From positions 18,153,484 to 18,217,483 of the forward strand of contig NC_135550.1 in NCBI RefSeq assembly GCF_964340395.1: DNA of 64,000 nt, written 5' to 3'. Source of the stretch: Glandiceps talaboti (taxonomy: Eukaryota; Hemichordata; Enteropneusta; Spengelidae). Below, one piece after another: positions 41,322 through 64,000 of the stretch. The position numbers were made by a program, and so were the translations under genes. The notes below the pieces were generated by a model, which saw only the letters and a list, made by a program, of their open reading frames with translations, was not told the origin of the DNA and did no database searches. Each line of letters begins with the position of its first letter. Position 1 is the stretch's first letter.

Positions 41322-43708
41322 TTCTAGTGTACAACATACCTCTTCTAAGCAATATTTGATCACTCTTTTCAGTCCGTAGTGCAGGATTTGGTGACAATGA
41401 CTATTGTGTGTTCCCCCAAGCACAAAGAAGTGCAGCAGCAAAGATAAAATCAGCCTTGCCTTGTTTACATCATACATATTTCAACAACCAACAAAAAATA
41501 CACCAGAGTTACCACTACTTCAATACATACATTTACATAATATATACTGCAAAAATTGTATACATTTGCAAATTTATTTCATGTGCAGATAATAATTTGA
41601 AGAGCTCAGTAACCCAGGTAACGTCAGAACTAAACAGGAATATACAGAATAAACTGGTAATAGGTGTCATTTTTTTGCCAGCGTTTTCTACCCCATCAAA
41701 GGGTTCTGGAGATTCATTTCATGATTTCACATCATATAAATTTCATATGATTGCCAAAACCACCAAATTGAAAGAAGTTGCTTCACATTCATTGTCAAAG
41801 CAGAGGTCCAGCGTTGCCTCAAGGGCGTTAGCAAATATGCATATGTATTAGATGAACAATTAACATGACTTTATCTTAAGGTATGAATATTTATTTGAAG
41901 GTAATAAGTACTAAGGAGTCATGAATATTTATGTGATGTACATTCATGAAATGATTCTCCAGAACTCTTAAGTTTATGAAATGCCTTTACTTCGTGGAAT
42001 GGCATTCCTATACCCACAGAACAAACACCATAGCACACGAGACAGTTCAACTTTTTAAAACAATTTTATTTGTTAAATTGGCTGGAGTATGAAACAGCAG
42101 TAAAAGCCCTTTACAAGGCACAGATTGGCATAGCAGTTGAAGATTACAACAGGATATTTACACTGTAAAAAAAATACAGCTCTGTCTTAAACCATACTGA
42201 TACTTTGCTGATTGCCTTTCTGACAGCTTTCACTACTGTAGGTTTTATCAAATCATCGTTATTATTATCAACCTAAAAACTGGGACTATTCACGAGGTGG
42301 AATTTGGTCACTGAACTAAAAAAAAAAAAAATAAGAGCCACAGAAACTCAACTGAAGAAAAAGTAATGCTGAGAAAGGTTGAATGGAAAATAACCAACAA
42401 AATCAAGTACAAATGTAATGTTGAGAATCTAAAAGAAAATGAAAACTACATGAAATGTTTTTGGTGGGGTAAAATAATGGAGCATTATATTCCAAATAAA
42501 ACTTACAAAATGTAAAAGATATGAGGCAGTTGTTGATATCTTGATACACTATACAAGTCAACAACGTCATATCAAAAATCATCTAGATCATTTATTCTCT
42601 CTAATCTGTAGATATCTTCATCCTTGTTTTCATTCCCATAGTGATTGATGCATTTACACCTCCTATGATCTGACATGCATATGCACGTCTACTCAGTATC
42701 AATGCAGCCAGCTGATTACACATCAACATATTGACATGCCAGGGGAACTAAAAACTGCAGTAAATATAATATGTCTTGGTGGATATGTTCAGAATGACAG
42801 ACTGCCCTAAAAAATATATACGTCGGCAATATGTAAATTTCATTTCACCCTTGTCACTTGCAGACTTTTAAGCGAAATCTACAAAACAATGAGGTGGATT
42901 ATATGAATGATACACAAAAGTGCAATGGTGGGTGCAATTTGTACAGATGGCCGTATGACTAGACGGATGGATGAATGGTTTGATATTGTCTGGAGATTCA
43001 AAAAAAAAATAAATAACAGTTGAACATGACAACTGCTAACTTGTCAGTCAATAAAATCTTAATTATAACACCTGCTATAGACACTTGTTTACAAATAAAT
43101 AAACCATGCATTTTTTATAAGTTATTAAAATATTAATGACTTTACCATTTGTAAAAATTACTAAAACTACAAATGTCTGATGTGTTGAATCTTTTTTGTC
43201 CAACGACCAGCACCTGAATTAGCATAAATAGCTTAAGATTCCACTTAAAATGAAAAAAAAAAAAGTATCCAGAGTTGGAAATCCACAAAATCCAACTAAC
43301 TAACTGTACTTCATTAGTCATCTTGACCAATCATTTTCATTCTTACATTTGCTTCTCAGTTGCCAAACAGTTCAATGGCCAATCATCTTCAATCTTAAAT
43401 TTCCTTCTGTTGCCATAACTGTTCAATGGCCAATCATCTTCTACCATTACGAAGTTCTTAAATACTTAGTATTCAAATTATATAATTACAGAAATTAACA
43501 GTTTTTCTGTCTATCTGTTTATTTGGACACATCAGTGTCTATTTCATGAGTTCCGAGAGTGTTGGCCACAGTGAGTTTATAAAAAAACAAATACATTCTT
43601 GTAGCAGATAGCTGTCTCTCACTCTCTGAGGCTTTGAACCCAGAGACTATAAATACCAGCCACTTAAACTACTGAATCAATGAGATCACTTAATTGGTGA
43701 AGGGTTGT

Positions 43709-44012
43709 TCCAGTCCTGATCTGATGGGTGAGAGGAGTGTCCTTCCAGCCTAAATCTAATGGATGGGTCCTTCCTGTCCTGAGCTGAAGGAAGGGAAGAG
43801 AGCTGTTCCAATCCTGATCTGATGGGTGAGAGGAGTGTCCTTCAAGTCCTTATCTAATGGATGTGTCCTTCCAGCCGTGATCTGATGGAAGTGAGGAGGG
43901 TTGTTCCTGTCATGATCCGATGGGTGAGGGACCTTCCAGTTCTGATTTTATGGGTGGGAGGAGCATGCTTCCAGTCAAGATCTGTTGGCAGGGAGGAGGG
44001 TCCTTCCAGTTG
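43709..44012. repeat. Degenerate ~30-bp repeats
   Basis: Roughly nine imperfect copies of a unit like CCTGATCTGATGGGTGAGAG followed by GAGTGTCCTTCCAGT. Copies differ in length and base content, as in an old minisatellite. Confidence 0.8.
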
Positions 44013-44461
44013 TGTGTGGCAGTATGTAGTCATCTTGTAAATAATCAATGGATGATACGATTTCAACACCAATTATGGTGGCACGGACACAAGTCTCGTT
44101 GGTTTCTTGTCACATTTGTTCAGATTATAAAAGACATTCAGTATGGATGTCCTGATGGAAGGAAATACATAGACAGATATTAAATTACATTTGAAAGTAG
44201 AAGAACATGCCTTATACAAACATATTGACGAGATAACAACTATAAATTACTTGGACAAAGTAGTAAATATAATTTATGAAGTGCTAAAAATAATTAGTAT
44301 TATCGAAACAGGCACATTTATCATTTAACTAGCTCTCCAGGGGGCTTACTGGAAATGAATGAACAAATAATGAAACTAATGTACATTATAAATATTTTTT
44401 TTCTGTAGGGATGCTCATTCAAACCATATTTGTTTCAACAATCACGGGCTGGCTGCAATTC

Positions 44462-44815
44462 AACATGGTAATCTCCATTACCCACCTCTAAATCATCATG
44501 ATTTAATCATCTCCATCACACCCCATCCCACATTCACCTCCAAATCATCTCCATCACACCCCATCCCACATTCACCTACAAATCATCTCCATCCCACATT
44601 CACCTCCAAATCATCTCCATTCCCACACCCATTTCCAAATCACCTCCATCCCAATCCCATCCCAATAACCACCACAGCCTAACAACCCCATTTCCCCAAA
44701 TCCACCCTGCAACAACCCAATCTCCAAATCTGCAAATCACTCCCATCCCATCTCCCAATCTACACCTTCCACATCCTCATCCCAATCCCACCTTCAAATC
44801 TATTCCCACCACATA
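44462..44815. repeat. C-rich CCCATCCCA/CACCTCCAAATCATCTC repeats
   Basis: The plus strand is nearly free of G over 300 bp, with repeated ATCTCCATCACACCCCATCC and CACATTCACCTCCAAATC words. Confidence 0.85.
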
Positions 44816-45589
44816 ACATACATTTTTGTATTACTATGATACATGTAAAAGTAAATGACAGTTCATAGTTGACCTTGAAGCGAGACAGCAGAGCAATGTC
44901 AAGGTTACATATATGTCATTCAGTAGACAAACATAAACCATCAACACCTAAACTAGAGAATAAGGTTTCATACCAAGGTTTACAGTTATTTTACAGGTTC
45001 ATACTAACATACTGCTGGCTGTTAATATCATGGGACATTTGAGGTCACCACCCTCACAATCAGGCATGTCTCCTGATAGAAATATTGTATGTATGTGATA
45101 GCACTGAAATGTCACTATCGTGTGACAGTTACAATCACTGCACAGATCATTTGTAGATCACAAGGATCAAGGGGGGGGGGGATACACTCTATTTTGTGAC
45201 AATACCATTATTCAAATGATCAAATGGAAAAAAAACATGATACTTTATTTGATTGTTTTAATATCCAGTGTATAAAAGAGACAAGATGTCACTATTAACA
45301 GATAAAATGACACTGATTGTCATGGACAAAAACTGGAATCTTTGTTGACTGCTATTAAATTTTTAGTTACAAGTACTTATAATTGTCTGAGGTTCATTAT
45401 TTCATCGTTGATAGAGGTTTCCAACTCTATTTACAAGCTGTTCTTTTTTCATTGTAGATATTTCTATTATTAATCTTCCTGGTAATGTTAAGTGCCACTG
45501 GGCTTTTTAAAGATGTGTATAAATGCCTAAATTACATTACAACCGACCATAGTCATGTTATGATCAATTCCATTATGTTATATTACAAA

Positions 45590-45840
45590 TTTCATCACAT
45601 TACACATTACTTTATTATCTTATGTCACATTACATTTCCTTGTAAGTTATCACATCACATCATATCTGATCACATCACATCAGCCATGCTACACTAGCCA
45701 TACCATGGCACGACACATCACACCACACCACACGACACCACACCATGCCGCACCAGCCATGCCATGCCAGGCCATGCCAGGCCACATTACACCACACCAC
45801 ACCACACCAGCCACATTACATCATGTATCACATCACCAGT
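45590..45840. repeat. CACAT/CACCACAC/GCCATGCC repeats
   Basis: Short 5-base-period words (ATCACATCAC, CCACACCACA, GCCATGCCAG) form a continuous low-complexity block. Confidence 0.85.
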
Positions 45841-46589
45841 GTTTAAATACAGTAATAACACAAAAATAAGAAACGTTAGCAGGAAATGTGGGATGATGAA
45901 AGACTAGAATCCTTCTGCCGTCCTTGAGAGGTTATCATGCTGTATTTGATGATAAATTAGGACATTTGATGACAGATCTAGTCTATGATCATGATGACAA
46001 AGTAGGTAGGATCATTAAACAGCTGATCCATCTCATATTTTTTGTCAATTTTTCTTTGATAGTTGCGGTACATGCAGTTTCCAAGCTATGTTGTATAGCT
46101 TCAGTCTTGCAATGATACATCTCATGGATTCATCAAAATGAAATAGGAGCAATTATTTCATGATTTATTCTGTGATATTTGTTGACTCCAGATCAAGCAA
46201 TATATTACCAGGTCAGTGACGAAGTGTTTGGCTGTCAGTTGATTAATAGGTAACAAGTGTTCCATAGTGGGTTAATGGTTAAACTAAGGGGTGAACGTCC
46301 AAGGCGATCTTTGTGCTAGAAATGAACATCCTTACCTTTAATCTAGGTCTCTATCACTCCACTATGATTGGTTAAAGTTGTCTCAATTTGTCCATTATCA
46401 AAATATACAAATAATCAGCATCCTAAATGACAGCAGTTATTGATGTGGGTTTTATTTCTTGATTATTGAATACAGATTTGTATAAGGTCGTCTGTGGATA
46501 TCAGCTGAGCACTGTCTACAGCTTGGGGCTTTAACAGCTACGTACATAACATCTTTGTTATGCTTTCATCTAGTGGCTCTGATTTGCGG

Positions 46590-64000
<17,411 letters not shown>

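Larger units (their letters stand above)
42060..46589 (-). other. Probable TTBK 3' UTR or downstream DNA, no coding frame
   Basis: From the TTBK stop codon towards lower coordinates there is no recognisable gene. A minus-strand AATAAA lies at 46456-46451, about 134 bases after the stop, and another within 42068-42075. If the distal one is used the UTR would exceed 4.5 kb. The stretch contains three degenerate repeat blocks (43709-44012, 44462-44815, 45590-45840). Confidence 0.4.

Overview
The window is intron-rich, AT-rich animal nuclear DNA. It has canonical GT-AG introns, many simple-sequence tracts and minisatellites, and four genes that give clean alignments to bilaterian families recalled from memory. 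Single-copy style orthologues, medium-length introns, abundant poly-C and CA tracts and degenerate AAGGTCAAGGTCA repeats suggest a marine invertebrate such as a hemichordate, lancelet or lophotrochozoan. The sequence alone does not fix the species. No prokaryotic, viral or CRISPR content was seen, and no transposon protein was recognised.

Layout: (1) 230-5013, minus: EIF4A3, the DEAD-box ATPase of the exon junction complex. Eleven coding exons are resolved and the last few codons lie off the left edge. (2) 5014-12453: intergenic sequence and probable TRIM9 3' UTR, full of microsatellites. (3) 12454-32817, minus: complete TRIM9/TRIM67-type RING E3 ligase, seven coding exons, 680 residues. (4) 33558-39425, plus: complete L2HGDH, ten coding exons, 464 residues, head to head with TRIM9 across a 740-bp gap. 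(5) 39426-46589: no gene recognised; probably holds the 3' UTRs of the two converging genes plus degenerate repeats. (6) 46590-60954, minus: the C-terminal part of a tau-tubulin kinase (TTBK1/2 type). Three exons encode the end of the kinase domain, a single 6.26-kb exon encodes a very long disordered tail, and a short terminal exon ends it. The first kinase exons lie beyond position 64000.

The genes do not form a pathway; this is an ordinary chromosomal neighbourhood. TRIM9 and L2HGDH also lie close together on human chromosome 14, so the pair may be old microsynteny. The most notable observations are: a 70-72 bp tandem duplication that copies the 3' end and splice donor of EIF4A3 exon 8; a 32-bp minisatellite in TTBK that begins inside a 5' splice site; a 38-bp minisatellite next to a TRIM9 acceptor; a conserved proline-rich CEP164-binding-like motif at the end of the giant TTBK exon; and a DSG degron-like motif in TRIM9. 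I did not find a convincing new molecular system.
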